Source: Larus michahellis
Taxonomy: Eukaryota; Chordata; Aves; Charadriiformes; Laridae
Direction: 5' to 3'
Length of the DNA: 64,000 nt
Assembly: GCF_964199755.1 (NCBI RefSeq)
Contig: NC_133910.1
Coordinates: forward strand, 4,176,501-4,240,500
Made by a program: the position numbers and the translations under genes. Positions 13,001-22,900 of the stretch are shown one piece after another. The notes beneath the pieces are model-generated. The model saw only the letters and a list, made by a program, of their open reading frames with translations. It did not search any database and was not told where the DNA came from. Every line of letters begins with the position of its first letter. Positions within the stretch are counted from its first letter, which is position 1.

Positions 13001-15948
13001 CCCGCGGGGACACCCTGGCATCCCTGGGACACCGGTGAGTCCCTTTCCCTCCCGGCAGGTTTGGGATTCACTCTTGGTCCCGTGGGGGTTACGCTGGGAT
13101 GGGGCTTCAATCCCGCCTTCCTCCCTCTGAGCTGGGTTTTGTCCTTCTCTTCCAGGGTTTGTCTGGACCCAAAGTAAGTAGGGGGAAGCACCAGGAGCCG
13201 GGCTCAGCCCTGCCGTGGGGCACGTCCCCTCTTGCTCTCTCCCTGGGGTGCAGGGTGGCCCCACGGGGCACCCTTGGGTGCCACTCGGCACAGCAGCATC
13301 TCATCGCCTTGCTTTTCTTCCCTCCTCCACCTCATCCTTTGCCAGGGGCTAAAAGGCTTCCCAGGGCTGCCGGGACCCAGGGGCACACCAGGACTGCCGG
13401 TAAGTGAAGCGGCTAATGTCCCTCATGCCAAAATTTCCCAAATCCTCCCCCACATTTGGCAGCGAGGTCCCACCATGCCACGCCATGGGGACGGCCGGCT
13501 GCTGGCACCTTTGGAGGAGCTGCAAGCGTAGCGGGGAGGGGGGTGTTGTGGGCAGTACCCAGCATCACCGGCATTGTCATTGTCACCCAGGGTCTCGCCG
13601 GCCCCCCTGGTCCCCGTGGGCCCGCGCTGATGCTGTCCCAGGAGGAGCTGCGGGTGAGTGCAATGGAGAAGCGATGCTGCGCGGGGATGTGGGGTTTCCA
13701 TCCCCGATTCGGTGGGTGCCACCCCAGGGGAAGGGCTGACAGCAATGCTGTCCCATGTCCCCCTCCTCCTGAGGTCCTCTGTGCACAACCTCCTTGCGCA
13801 AAGAGCAAGCAGATACGGTTAATCCCTCTCCCGCCATGCTTGCCCTTGTCCTTCCATCCCTTCCCTGACCACCTGATGATGCTCCGGGCTAATATCAGCT
13901 TGGTTATATCCCCCCGTTTTGTTTTGGTTTTTTTGGGTTTTTTTTTATTTTTTCTCTTTTAGCACCTAATTTATCCCTCCAACCACCTGAATTACACCGC
14001 GGTCTGGACTCTGCTGGACACCCTGAGCCAGGAGCTGCAAGCCCTCATCCAGCATCCCAACGGCACCAAAACCAACCCGGCGGCCACCTGCAAGGAGCTG
14101 CTGCTGGCTCATCCCAACCTTCCCGACGGTACTAGGATGCACATAGGGTCCCCCTGTGTTGGACGCGGATCCGGACAGCCCTCCCAGCGCCGGAACGGCG
14201 CTGGGAGGGCTGTCCGGATCCGCGTCCAACACGGGGGGACAGGCAGCTCTTTGCCATTAAGGGATTTGGGGGATGAGCTCAGCTGGGGTTCCCCCGAGCA
14301 ACGGGATGGCAGCCAGGCTGCATCCCAGGAGGATGGAGGTGGCAGCCAGGGATGCGCCACGGGCTGAGCTGGGATGGCACCGCGTGGCATCCTCCCCCCC
14401 GGCCAAAAAAACAGGTGCCAAGAGCCTCCCCTCTGCCCTCCCTCCAGGGCAATACTACATCGACCCCAATCAAGGCAGCCCCCAGGACGCGTTGGTGGCC
14501 TTCTGCAACTTCACAGCGGGGGGCGAGACCTGCATAGCCCCCGTCCGCAACCAGGTATGGGGTGGCTTTCATGGGGTGGCTTCAGCCCCGTGTTCCCCCT
14601 CGGGGTGGGTGAGGACGGGGGTTGGTGTGGCTGGAGAAAGGGACAGTGTGGCAACTCCCTTGCCATGGTGACCACTCTTGGAGCAGTTTGGGGTGAGGAT
14701 CTTGGTCACGGTGTGGGACCAGGCTGCGGGGATAGGTCACACCACGCATGCGTTGGTATAGCTGCTCCTGGTGGCACCAGTGTCACCCGCTGGGACAGCG
14801 TGACATGGTCCCTGCTCCCCACAGGTCCCCATCAAAGCTTGGCTGAGCGCCTACACCTCCGAGGACACCTTCGAGTGGTTCAGTGCCCTGCCTGGGGGCT
14901 TCCTGGTGAGTGCCCATCCAGGACAGCCGAGGGGACACAAAGTCCATCTCATGGCATCGGGGTGGGGTGGGGTGTGTGTCTCCTAGTGCTTGTCCCACCA
15001 CGGTGGGGCGATGCCTGGGCACAGGGTTGCCCTGGCTGTGCACGGCGGGACGCGACACCTCCTTCTGCGAGAAAATCCAAAACCAGCGCTTTAGCAGAGG
15101 GCTGAACCCTGCCCAGTTTGGGGATAGCACGCCCCCCCCCCCCCCCCCAAGCAGCCCCCAGTGATTTGTTTTTTCTCTCTCCTTGCCCCTGCAGCTGGAG
15201 TACGGGGGGGCCAGCCCAGTGCAGCTGCGCTTCCTGCGCCTGCACAGCCGCCTGGCCACCCAGAAGGTCTCCTACTCCTGCAGACCGGCCCCCGAGCAGG
15301 GCCAGCCCCAGCCGGAGAAGGAAATCCGCTTCCTTGCCGACTCCCGGGAGCAGAGCTATGCAGCCAGCCTGCACGGCTGCGTGGTAAGCCCTGACCCTGG
15401 CCGGAGCCTCTTCTCTGCCTGGAAGAGCCCCCCCCCGCCCCCAACCCCGACATTTGCAGAGCCCCTCGGGATGTGATGCACCCCCAGGGTTTGGGTAGAC
15501 CTGGGGGACGAGGCTTCACGCGGTGCGATGGGGATGGAGAGCATCCTTTCCCCGGGTCCAAGGAGCTTCCCTGGTCTTGGGGAGCGGGATGGGGCAGGGG
15601 ACAGGGTGGGCTCCGGGGGACACGAGGGAGGCCACCTCTCTGGAGAAGCCACGCAGGGCCGGAGACCTGTGGGGCTGTTGGGTGCATGAAGGAGACACCA
15701 GAGCGGCGAAGGGGAGAGGGGGTGCTCTGAGAGGGCCTTTCGGGCCCCGTGGCCGAGGGTTTCGGTGCCGCTCAGCTGCCCCCGGTGGCTCGTTTCAGCT
15801 GGACAACGAGTCCTCCATCACCGACACCATCTTCCAGTTCGCCACCGAGGAGCTCTCCCTGCTGCCCCTGCGGGACCTGGCCGTCTTCCACAACGGCGAC
15901 ACCTCCCACCAGTTTGGTTTCACAGTCGGACCAGTTTGCTTCAGCTGA
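244..15948 (+). CDS. Fibrillar collagen alpha chain, divergent V/XI-like, 3' part of the gene
   Basis: This gene encodes a secreted collagen chain that would form a triple-helical matrix fibre component. Thirty-nine exons are joined in one frame to give about 896 residues: about 657 of Gly-X-Y helix, a short telopeptide and a COLFI C-propeptide ending at TGA 15946-15948. The N-propeptide and the first third of the helix lie before the window. Most exons are 54 bp, begin with a complete Gly codon and have GT-AG borders, which is the fibrillar collagen signature. The [10 protein letters not shown] and GPVCF motifs and the split C-propeptide exon recall types V/XI, whereas the WF...GGF...EYG segment recalls types I-III. 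I cannot assign it to a named chain. Odd features are three Gly substitutions, one helix Cys, loss of both interchain propeptide cysteines and an 18-bp exon. It is certainly a fibrillar-type collagen; its orthology is open. Confidence 0.93.
2993..3306 (-). repeat. CR1 LINE fragment, 3' end, antisense
   Basis: The plus strand starts atcatagaatcacgg and continues with the CR1 3' segment (ggtttgggtt, ctgccctgggcagggacacc), so the element lies on the minus strand. It sits in the collagen intron 2777-3393 and explains most of that intron. Confidence 0.9.
4386..7526 (+). other. Collagen helix exons, block 2 (ten exons)
   Basis: Coding segments are 4386-4493 (108 bp), 4779-4832, 5118-5171, 5390-5443, 5748-5855 (108 bp), 6265-6318, 6607-6714 (108 bp), 7021-7074, 7200-7253 and 7473-7526. 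Unmarked ones are 54 bp. The 5748 exon carries a Cys in the helix (Gly-Thr-Cys). The 6607 exon has Ala in one Gly position (Gly-Pro-Gly-Ala-Ala-Thr) and appears to use a GC donor (ctg|gcaagt); only that donor yields 108 bp in phase 0. Confidence 0.88.
7932..13653 (+). other. Collagen helix exons, block 3 (fifteen exons)
   Basis: Coding segments are 7932-7985, 8721-8828 (108 bp), 9031-9084, 9249-9302, 9551-9604, 10078-10131, 10327-10380, 10683-10736, 11446-11499, 12630-12683, 12765-12818, 12981-13034, 13156-13173 (18 bp), 13346-13399 and 13591-13653 (63 bp). Unmarked ones are 54 bp. The 10327 exon has Pro where Gly is expected (His-Arg-Pro-Pro-Arg-Gly). The 63-bp exon holds the last four triplets and the start of the C-telopeptide. 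Confidence 0.88.
11969..11978 (+). promoter_or_regulatory. Overlapping AATAAA motifs in a collagen intron
   Basis: Two overlapping AATAAA hexamers (11969-11974 and 11973-11978) lie in the 1.13 kb intron after the 11446 exon. They could act as an intronic polyadenylation signal; a transcript ending here would lack the C-propeptide. Nothing in the sequence proves use. The rest of this long intron shows no further exon. Confidence 0.3.
13963..15948 (+). other. Collagen telopeptide and COLFI C-propeptide exons
   Basis: Five exons, 13963-14128, 14448-14554, 14825-14905, 15195-15383 and 15799-15948, encode the trimerisation domain. By alignment with known fibrillar propeptides, Cys1 (TCKEL), Cys4 (FCNFT), Cys5 (TCIAP), Cys6 (YSC), Cys7 (HGC) and Cys8 (VCFS) are present; Cys2 is Ala (LLLAHP) and Cys3 is Ser (DPNQGS). 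In the type III propeptide structure Cys2-Cys3 is the interchain bond and the other three are intrachain. The calcium-loop residues of DPNQG...D are kept. Asn-X-Ser/Thr sites occur in NYT, NGT, NFT and NES. I see no obvious Ala-Asp or Gly-Asp BMP1 cleavage site between helix and propeptide. Confidence 0.9.
14148..14240. repeat. Near-perfect 45-bp inverted repeat (hairpin) in a collagen intron
   Basis: Arms 14148-14192 and 14196-14240 are reverse complements apart from one T/C difference (14155 versus its partner), which would be a G-U pair in RNA. The loop is GAA at 14193-14195. The element starts 20 bases after the donor at 14129, inside the intron 14129-14447. The arms are GC-rich and contain a GGATCCGG core. 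It resembles no repeat that I know. Confidence 0.97.
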
Positions 15949-16300
15949 AACCGGTGACACCCAAACCGAGCTGGCTGCTTCTGCCCCCACCCGAGAACTG
16001 TCCCCTTGGGGACGTGGGAGGAGGCTGGGGGGTGGCACGGGGCTGCCACCCGCTCCCCGGAGCTGCCAGTCCCCTCTTTGAGACACGTGTTTGTAGCTGC
16101 ATTACGCCACGGACTACACTTCCTTCTGGAGTAGAAGAATATTGTTTACAAAAGTCATTTCTCTATAAATTATATATATTATATGTGTATATATATATGA
16201 GAAGGTGCCCATTTGACGGCTGATTGGGGGAGGCTCATGTGATTATAACCACTGGGAACTGCCTGCTAAAGGAGAAAAAAAAAAAAAAAAACAACAAAAA
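15949..16300 (+). promoter_or_regulatory. Collagen 3' UTR and probable polyadenylation region
   Basis: Sequence after the stop includes an AT-rich stretch (about 16130-16200) with the variant signal TATAAA at 16164-16169 and a TATATA run. No canonical AATAAA was seen between the stop and about 17.5 kb. The A-run at about 16271-16288 is genomic and followed by unrelated sequence. The 3' end is therefore only estimated. Confidence 0.45.
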
Positions 16301-17518
16301 ACCCAAGGAAAAATACTGCCAGCTTGGGAGAAGGGGAATGAAAGGGGCTTTTCTTTGCCTCGGCCAAGTGCCCAAATGGTTGGAGCCTCATCCCCCCCGA
16401 GGACCGGGCTGAGGAGTGGCCCTGGAGATCCCTGGCCAAGCTCTCCGCCGGGCGAAGCCACCGCAGGCTCCTGCCCTCAGCTGCTGCCAGCTCCAGCCAG
16501 GCGTCGGGCAGCGAAAAGGGGTGAAGAATGCAGAATCCCCCCAAGTCCTGCCCCTGTTTTGGGTCTGCGCCTCACGCGGGGGTCAGAAGGTGTGGAGCCG
16601 GGTGCTAGAGCAAGACCGTGCTCCAAGGCAGCGTCGCCCTGGTCAGGCAGGGGCAGGAATTTAAGCTGTTTGGCTCCCGTGCTGCCGCGCTGTTACTTAT
16701 CGCTTTATTTTCGTGGTTCCCAGCAGTGTTTCCCTCGCCTCTAACCGTCCCTCTGTCCTGGGCTGTTTGTCCCCAGGTGGGCGGGGGGGAATCCCGAGGG
16801 CAGAGGGCTTTACCTGGAGCACCCCAGCCACAGCTGCATTACCAGCACCCCTAAAAACCCCCAAATCTGGGCTGGCTTTGTGCTGCACCCCTGGTTTTCT
16901 CGGCACCCTGCGCTGCTCGGGTTCTCAGCCTTGCTGGCCTTGCCCTGCAGCCCGTGTGCCCAGGGGCCAGTGCCAGGCTGGCTACCAGTGCCCACGCCAG
17001 CGGAGCGGTGCAGTGGTCGGACCCTGCTCCGAGGGGAGGGGGGGCGAGGAGAGCAGCGGGTGAAGCTTTCTGGGGGGGGCACAGTCCCTGGGGAGCGGTG
17101 TCAGCAATGCCAAATTGTCTGTGCAAGCCGCGGGGCTCTCTGCTATCCCAATCCCTGGGGTTGCGTCTTTTCCTGGGGTGCGGTGGCCGTGTCCCTGCAG
17201 TGTCCCCTGTGTGTCACCAGCTGTGCTGGCCCCGGGGGAGGGCCACGGGGCAGCGCTTCAGCCAACAGCCACTTCCAGGCGGGGGCCGAGTGCCTTGAAA
17301 AGGGTTTTTCCGCTCTGGCATTTAATTCCTATTTGCTGCAATAGGGTGTCATGTGGGGCACCCCTCTGTGAAATCACCCCCGGCTCTGCCCTGCGAGGGC
17401 GTGATGCCGGTCCTGGGCCTTTCCTGCCCCTGGAGCTGCCCGCCCCCCTGTGAGAACCCCGCACCACCCCACCACCCCCCTGGCAATGTCCCCTTGCCTG
17501 CAGCCAGGGTGGGGACAA
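16301..17518. other. Intergenic, no gene recognised
   Basis: This stretch between the collagen 3' UTR and the first CR1 copy is GC-rich, with several short open frames that have no family signature, no conserved-looking exon and no clear repeat. Confidence 0.5.
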
Positions 17519-17825
17519 GGGAAGGATGGGGAGGGGCCCTTTATCAGGGAGTGTAATGATAGGACATGGGGTAATGGCTTCAAACTGAAAGAGGGGAGGT
17601 TTAGATTGGATATCAGGAAGAAATTCTTTGCTGTGAGGGCGGTGAGCCCCTGGCCCAGGTTGCCCAGAGAAGCTGTGGCTGCCCCATCCCTGGAGGGGTT
17701 CAAGGCCAGGTTGGACGGGGCTTGGAGCAACCTGGGCTGGTGGGAGGTGTCCCTGCCCAGGGCAGGGGGTGGCACTGGGTGGGCTTTAAGGTCCCTTCCA
17801 ACCTGAAGCATTCCATGATTCTATC
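17519..17825 (+). repeat. CR1 LINE fragment, sense, with 3' tail
   Basis: The typical CR1 3' segment (gaagctgtggctgccccatc, then ggtcccttccaac) ends in attccatgattctatc, the 3' octamer repeat. It is 5'-truncated, as most CR1 copies are. Confidence 0.9.
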
Positions 17826-18431
17826 ACCACGGGTGCAGGCGAAACCCCAGTGCCGGACATGCAGAGACTTCCCCTCGTCTCAGGGGGGTGAAAGGGGAAG
17901 AGAAGCCATTTGCAGTGGGGCTGGCCAGGAGGAGGGGGGTTGCTGCAGCACGGGCAGAGGGGGCCGACAGCGCCCAGGGTCTGGCACGGCCCCCAGGGGC
18001 CGGTGGGGAAGACAGTATGCAGCAGATTGCAAAGGGAAAATTAAATTCCAACTCAAGGGACACGTTAGATCCTGGGGAGAAAACCAGAGCAGAATGTCAT
18101 GTACCAGCAAACTATTTTTTTTTATTATTTTTTTTTTTGCAAATTGCTCATTTTAGCAGCATTTTCCGCTGTGTTTTTGCGGAGAAGGAAAGTGGCACGC
18201 ACAGTCCATGCCTCACCTCACCCGCTGGCCACGCTGGCCACAACCCAGAGGAGCTGCAGCTGCCAAAAAAAACGAGTGTCCATTTTTGATGGAAACTTTT
18301 GAGGAAGGAGTTTAAAGAGAAGTAGCAACATTGGGTGGGTTTATTGAATATTTCTTCTGAATTCAAGCAGCAAACAAACCCTGAATAACTCCAGTTCCAC
18401 CTCTCTGGCCATAAGGAAAAATACACTCATT

Positions 18432-18476
18432 ACCACAGAATGGTTTGGGTTGGATGGGACATTAAAGATCAAAGGA
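18432..18476 (-). repeat. Short CR1 3' remnant, antisense
   Basis: The stretch ccacagaatggtttgggttg followed by gatgggacattaaagatca matches the extreme 3' end of CR1. Only about 45 bp are left. The sequence between this and the neighbouring CR1 copies (17826-18982) holds a T-rich tract near 18115-18140 and an A-run near 18750 but no gene. Confidence 0.75.
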
Positions 18477-18982
18477 AGGGAGACCAGAGAAAGACCAGAG
18501 AATACCAAATACGATCTTTTGCCTGCAGCCCTGTATTGCCTTCCCAAGCAGGGAGTTACACATAAATTTGCTGGCAGGCACTGGGTGCCTTTGTGGGCAT
18601 CAGCGCCCGTTTGCACTTGGGGAAACTGAGGCAGGGGGAGCTCCAGCACTCCATCCTCCTGCTGGTGTAACAGAGATGGCCAGCGTGTGCCAGCAAGGAA
18701 CGAGTCAAGTTCCCCTTCGGTCTGTCCTGCCTCTTTCCGGGAAAGGCTGAGGAAAAAAAAAAAAAAAATCTTTCTGTATTTTGCAGCTGCAAGGCAGCTG
18801 AGGTTGCAAACACTTGGTGATACCCGGCTCTCCTGCCTCCGTGGGGAAAACCGGCAGAAAACGCTGAGTGGATGCTTTGAGGGGCCTTGTGATCGGACCG
18901 TGCCCTTTGTGGGGAGGGCGTTAGGGATGGGGCGAAGGGCAAGCAAAGCCCCCAAGGAGGTCAGGCCCCCTCTTTCCGCAGG

Positions 18983-19320
18983 GATCACAGAATGGTTCGG
19001 GTTGGAAGGGACCTTAAAAATCACCCAGTGCCACCCCCTGCCCTGGGCAGGGACACCTCCCACCAGCCCAGGTTGCTCCAAGCCCCGTCCAACCTGGCCT
19101 TGAACCCCTCCAGGGATGGGGCAGCCACAGCTTCTCTGGGCAACCTGCGCCAGGGGCTCACCGCCCTCACAGCAAAGAATTTCTTCCTCAGATCTCGTCT
19201 AAATCTCCCCTCTTTCAGTTTAAAACCGTTCCCCCTCGTCCCATGGCTCCCCTCCCTGATCCAGAGTCCCTCCCCAGCTTTCCTGGAGCCCCTTTAGGGA
19301 CTGGAAGGGGCTCGAAGGTC
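18983..19320 (-). repeat. CR1 LINE fragment, antisense
   Basis: It begins with atcacagaatggttcggg and runs through the CR1 3' segment to ggaaggggctcgaagg. It ends right at the GC-rich SLC31A2 promoter and faces the sense copy at 17519-17825. Confidence 0.9.
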
Positions 19321-19960
19321 TCCGCGGGGATGCCGACCGCCCCCACGGCGGGGCTGACGGGGGAAGCGGTGCCGGGGCGAGGGTCACACGGGTGCCGGCC
19401 CCGCCGCACTACAGCTCCCGGGGAGCCCCGCGCCCGCGTCACCCGCCGCGACGGGGCGGGACGGGGCGGGCGACAGCGGGACGGGCTGAGCGGGGACGGG
19501 CTGCGCTGCACCGGGACGGGCTGCTCCGGGACGGGCTCCGCGCTGCCGCCATGCAGGTGAGCCCAGCCCAGCCTCGCCGAGGGGGAGGGTCCCGGACAAA
19601 AAGGGGGCCGGTGGGGACGGGGGTGCGCCCCGGGTACGGCCCCGCTGCCGTAAATCACCCCGGAACCACCCCCCACCACCACCGCCTCCCTGCGGATAAG
19701 CCCCGTTTAAAGGCTGCGGCATCGCCATTCACCCTCCGGGCACCGCTAGCTCCGGCCGCGGCTTCGCCCCGGCACTCGTTTACCCCCGGCTCCGCTGTCG
19801 CCCCGGGTGCCGTTTCTGCGGGGTGGGCTCTCTGTCTGTCCGTCCGTCTGCTCCTCGCACCCCTCTGCCACTGCGTCCCCACCCCGAAGGCTCTCCCGTC
19901 CCCCGCTGTCCCGTCCCCCGCTCCCCATCGCCTGTGGGGGGGCTGCCGTGGGTGCAGCCT
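19321..19960 (+). promoter_or_regulatory. SLC31A2: CpG-rich promoter of SLC31A2
   Basis: The region is rich in CG. Two GC boxes (ggggcggg) lie at 19453-19460 and 19463-19470, and a ZNF143/Staf-like core (actacagctccc) at 19408-19419. Several imperfect copies of cgggacgggct sit between 19477 and 19546, just before the ATG at 19551. There is no TATA box. This fits a housekeeping-type promoter; the start site is not defined. Confidence 0.7.
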
Positions 19961-22900
19961 TACACCGGGCACTCGCAACGGGAGCTCGGGTCACGGCCCG
20001 GGCCTTAAACCATCACCTGGGGCGGGTTGGCTTCGTGCTCTGAGCTCAGACATGTTTAAGGCTACCACATCCCCCCCCAGTTCGCTGGCATAAGCCCCCC
20101 ACAGCAGCATCCCTGCGAAGTCCAGAGGGTGGCTCACACCGGCTCCAAGGAGCATCCCAGTGTGGGGACACCTCCCCGGGCCACTGCGTCCCCAGCGTGG
20201 GGCTGCAGCTCCGGCTGGCTGGGACGGCTGCCTGCTTGCCATGGTGTTTTGCCTCCCAGGGGTCAGTGCGATGCAGAATGACAGGCTCGTCCCGACGCGC
20301 GGGGACAGGTGTCCCGGTTGGACCGGAGCAGCAGGTTGGGATGTACAGGGCAGCCTGACACTGCTCTGCACAGGCACCACTGGTTTCTCACTTGATGGCA
20401 AAGAGTAACCCCCAAACTGCAGCGGATACAGCCACAAAACGCACATCATAGAATCACAATGGTTTGGGTTGGAAGGGACCTTAAAGTTCATCCCGTTCCA
20501 CCCCCTGCCCTGGGCAGGGACACCTCCCACCAGCCCAGGTTGCTCCAAGCCCCGTCCAACCTGGCCTTGAACCCCTCCAGGGATGGGGCAGCCACAGCTT
20601 CTCTGGGCAACCTGGGCCAGGGGCTCACCACCCTCACAGCAAACAATTTCTTCCTCAGATCCAGTCTAAATCTCCCTTCATTCAGTTTAAAACCCTTCCC
20701 CTTCATCCTAAATAGAAAAAAAATGGTTAGAGTTGGAAAGGACCTTTAAAGGCCATCTAGTCCAACCCCCCCTGCCATGAGTGGGGATATCAGGTTGCTC
20801 AGAGCCCCGTCCACCTGCATGTGAATATTTCCAGGGATGGGGCATCTCCCACTTTCTCTGGGCAACCTGGGCCAGGGTCTCACCACCGTCAGCGTGTAAA
20901 AAAAAACTCTCACGCGTGTTGCGTGTATGAGCAGAGGCAGTGGAGGATGTTTTTCAGCGGCTTTATTTGCATGAGTGATTACCTGCGAGGTGCAGAGGAG
21001 GAGCTGGGCGCAGCCTTGCCCGGGCGCCTGCTGAATCACCGCCGCGTGGGCAGGTGGGTGAGGACAGGAGGACAGGACCGCATCCTTCCCACCGGCATCC
21101 CTGGGGACCCGTCGCATCGCCCCGGCAGCGAAATTCCCCCCCTTGCAAAGAGCGTGGAGATTTTTAGGACTCGCCCTCTTGCCACACGGGGTCTCACCCA
21201 GCAAGATGCCGTCTCCGGAGAAATCACGCTATGGCATCGCTATAGGAGAGGGGCCACTGGCCCAAGGAGCATCGTTTTGGCCTTATTGTCACTCTGCGTG
21301 CCCAAAGACACGTGGCTTCACCCCAGGTTGGGAGACCTGGTGCAGCGAGGGGATCTTCACCCTGTCCCTAAAAGAGTTACCTCCTCCTTACACAGCGCTA
21401 CAGACTTGTGGGTGAAGCCTGCAAAGGGGAAATAACTTCCTTTAAAGGCTAATTATCGTTAATCTGTTGCCAAAGGAGGCTTGAAAGCATGAGCCAATTA
21501 CACTTGCTAATATGCGCTGGGTAACAAGTGGCCGAAGGGTGTAATCAGAGCCCGGCGGCAGCGTGGATGGTATTTCTGGCCAAGGCCAGTCCCCTCGCCC
21601 GCATCTGCCGGTGTCACTAACAGCAGGGACACGCGGCCAAAGCCAGGTCAGTGCGGCAGAGGAGAGGGCACCAGCCCCGCAAACGCTACCTAAAGAGGAA
21701 AAAAAAACCACCTAAATACATATTTTTCTTTGTGGTAAAACGAGCGAGACTTGGCAGCTGTGGTGTCGGCTCTGTGGGTGGGTTCGTTACACAAGAGCCA
21801 TACTTGCTCCTCCTGTTTCGGCGAGATAAAGGAGGAGGTTCGATGCCTCTGTAGGTGCCGGCAGCCCCAGGACGGACAGACGGACAGTGTTTGGACTGAT
21901 GCTCCTCTGCCAGGGAGCCATCCCTGGACCTGGCACCCCGCGTCACGCAGTGGCACGTGTGGCACTGGGTGCCTCGGTGTGTCCCGGCGATGCAGGAGAC
22001 ACCCCTGGGAGGCAGGGGAAAGCGGAGGGTGGCTGGGCTCTGGCCACTTCAGGCTGCGGACGGCATCCACCAGCCTCCGTCTGTCTCCCATGGACCTTCC
22101 CCACTCCAATCCGGGCTAATGAAGTCCCAGGTTTGTCTCTCTTTATCACAGGGATAAACTCTGGCTTTTTCTTGCCAGCCCAGACACGCACAGGAGCTGC
22201 TGCTGGAGGTGAACATTGTCCCGTAGAAGTCACGGGAGGAGCTCGGGCCGGTCAGCGTGACTGTGATTTTTCAGTGCAAGTTCCTCTTCCCGTTTCAGAA
22301 ATCGGGTGGGGGGGGGAAAAAATAATTGCATCATTTGGTAAAAGCCCAGCTGAGCGTCGTCACTTGGGGCTTGGCCCTTCGGGGTGGGGGTGTGCGTGGA
22401 CCCACTGAAGATGTGGGTGCCCCTTCCCCCCGCTGCCCTTTCCTTGGCTTCTCTTCCAGATGTCCTTCTACTTCTCGGACACGGTGGTGCTGCTCTTTGA
22501 CTTTTGGAGCGTCCACACCCCCACAGGTAGGCTGCCAGCCCCCGCCTGGCCCTGAGACACCCCTCCTGCCGGCCGGCCGTCCATCCGCCACCGGCTGTGC
22601 CCTCCTCCCGGGTAAAAAGGATGCGGGGCAGAGAAACCCCCGCATTTCTGGCAGGAGCGATGGGCTGGGAGGGGGGAGAGCAGGGCCCCCACCCAGCATT
22701 GATGGGGGCGGGTCGATGCTCCATTATAGCCCGGAGGGCACTGCCCGATTTTTGCCAACCCTTTCCTACTCCGCTGAGCAGTTCGTGCCCTGGAAATGCC
22801 GCGGGCAGGGGTCGATCCTCCCAAGCCAAGAGCCGCGGGCAGGGAGGTGCGGGAAGCATCCTCCCCCCAGGCCTGCCACCCCCACCCCCCCGCAGCGTCA

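Noticed and set aside
14148..14240. Hairpin as a bacterial-type terminator or a CRISPR repeat
   Set aside because: The setting is a vertebrate intron, there is a single copy, and no T-run or spacer array follows.
16271..16288. A-run after the collagen stop as a retrogene or transcript poly(A) tail
   Set aside because: The gene has introns and the run is followed by unrelated genomic sequence without a target-site duplication that I can see.
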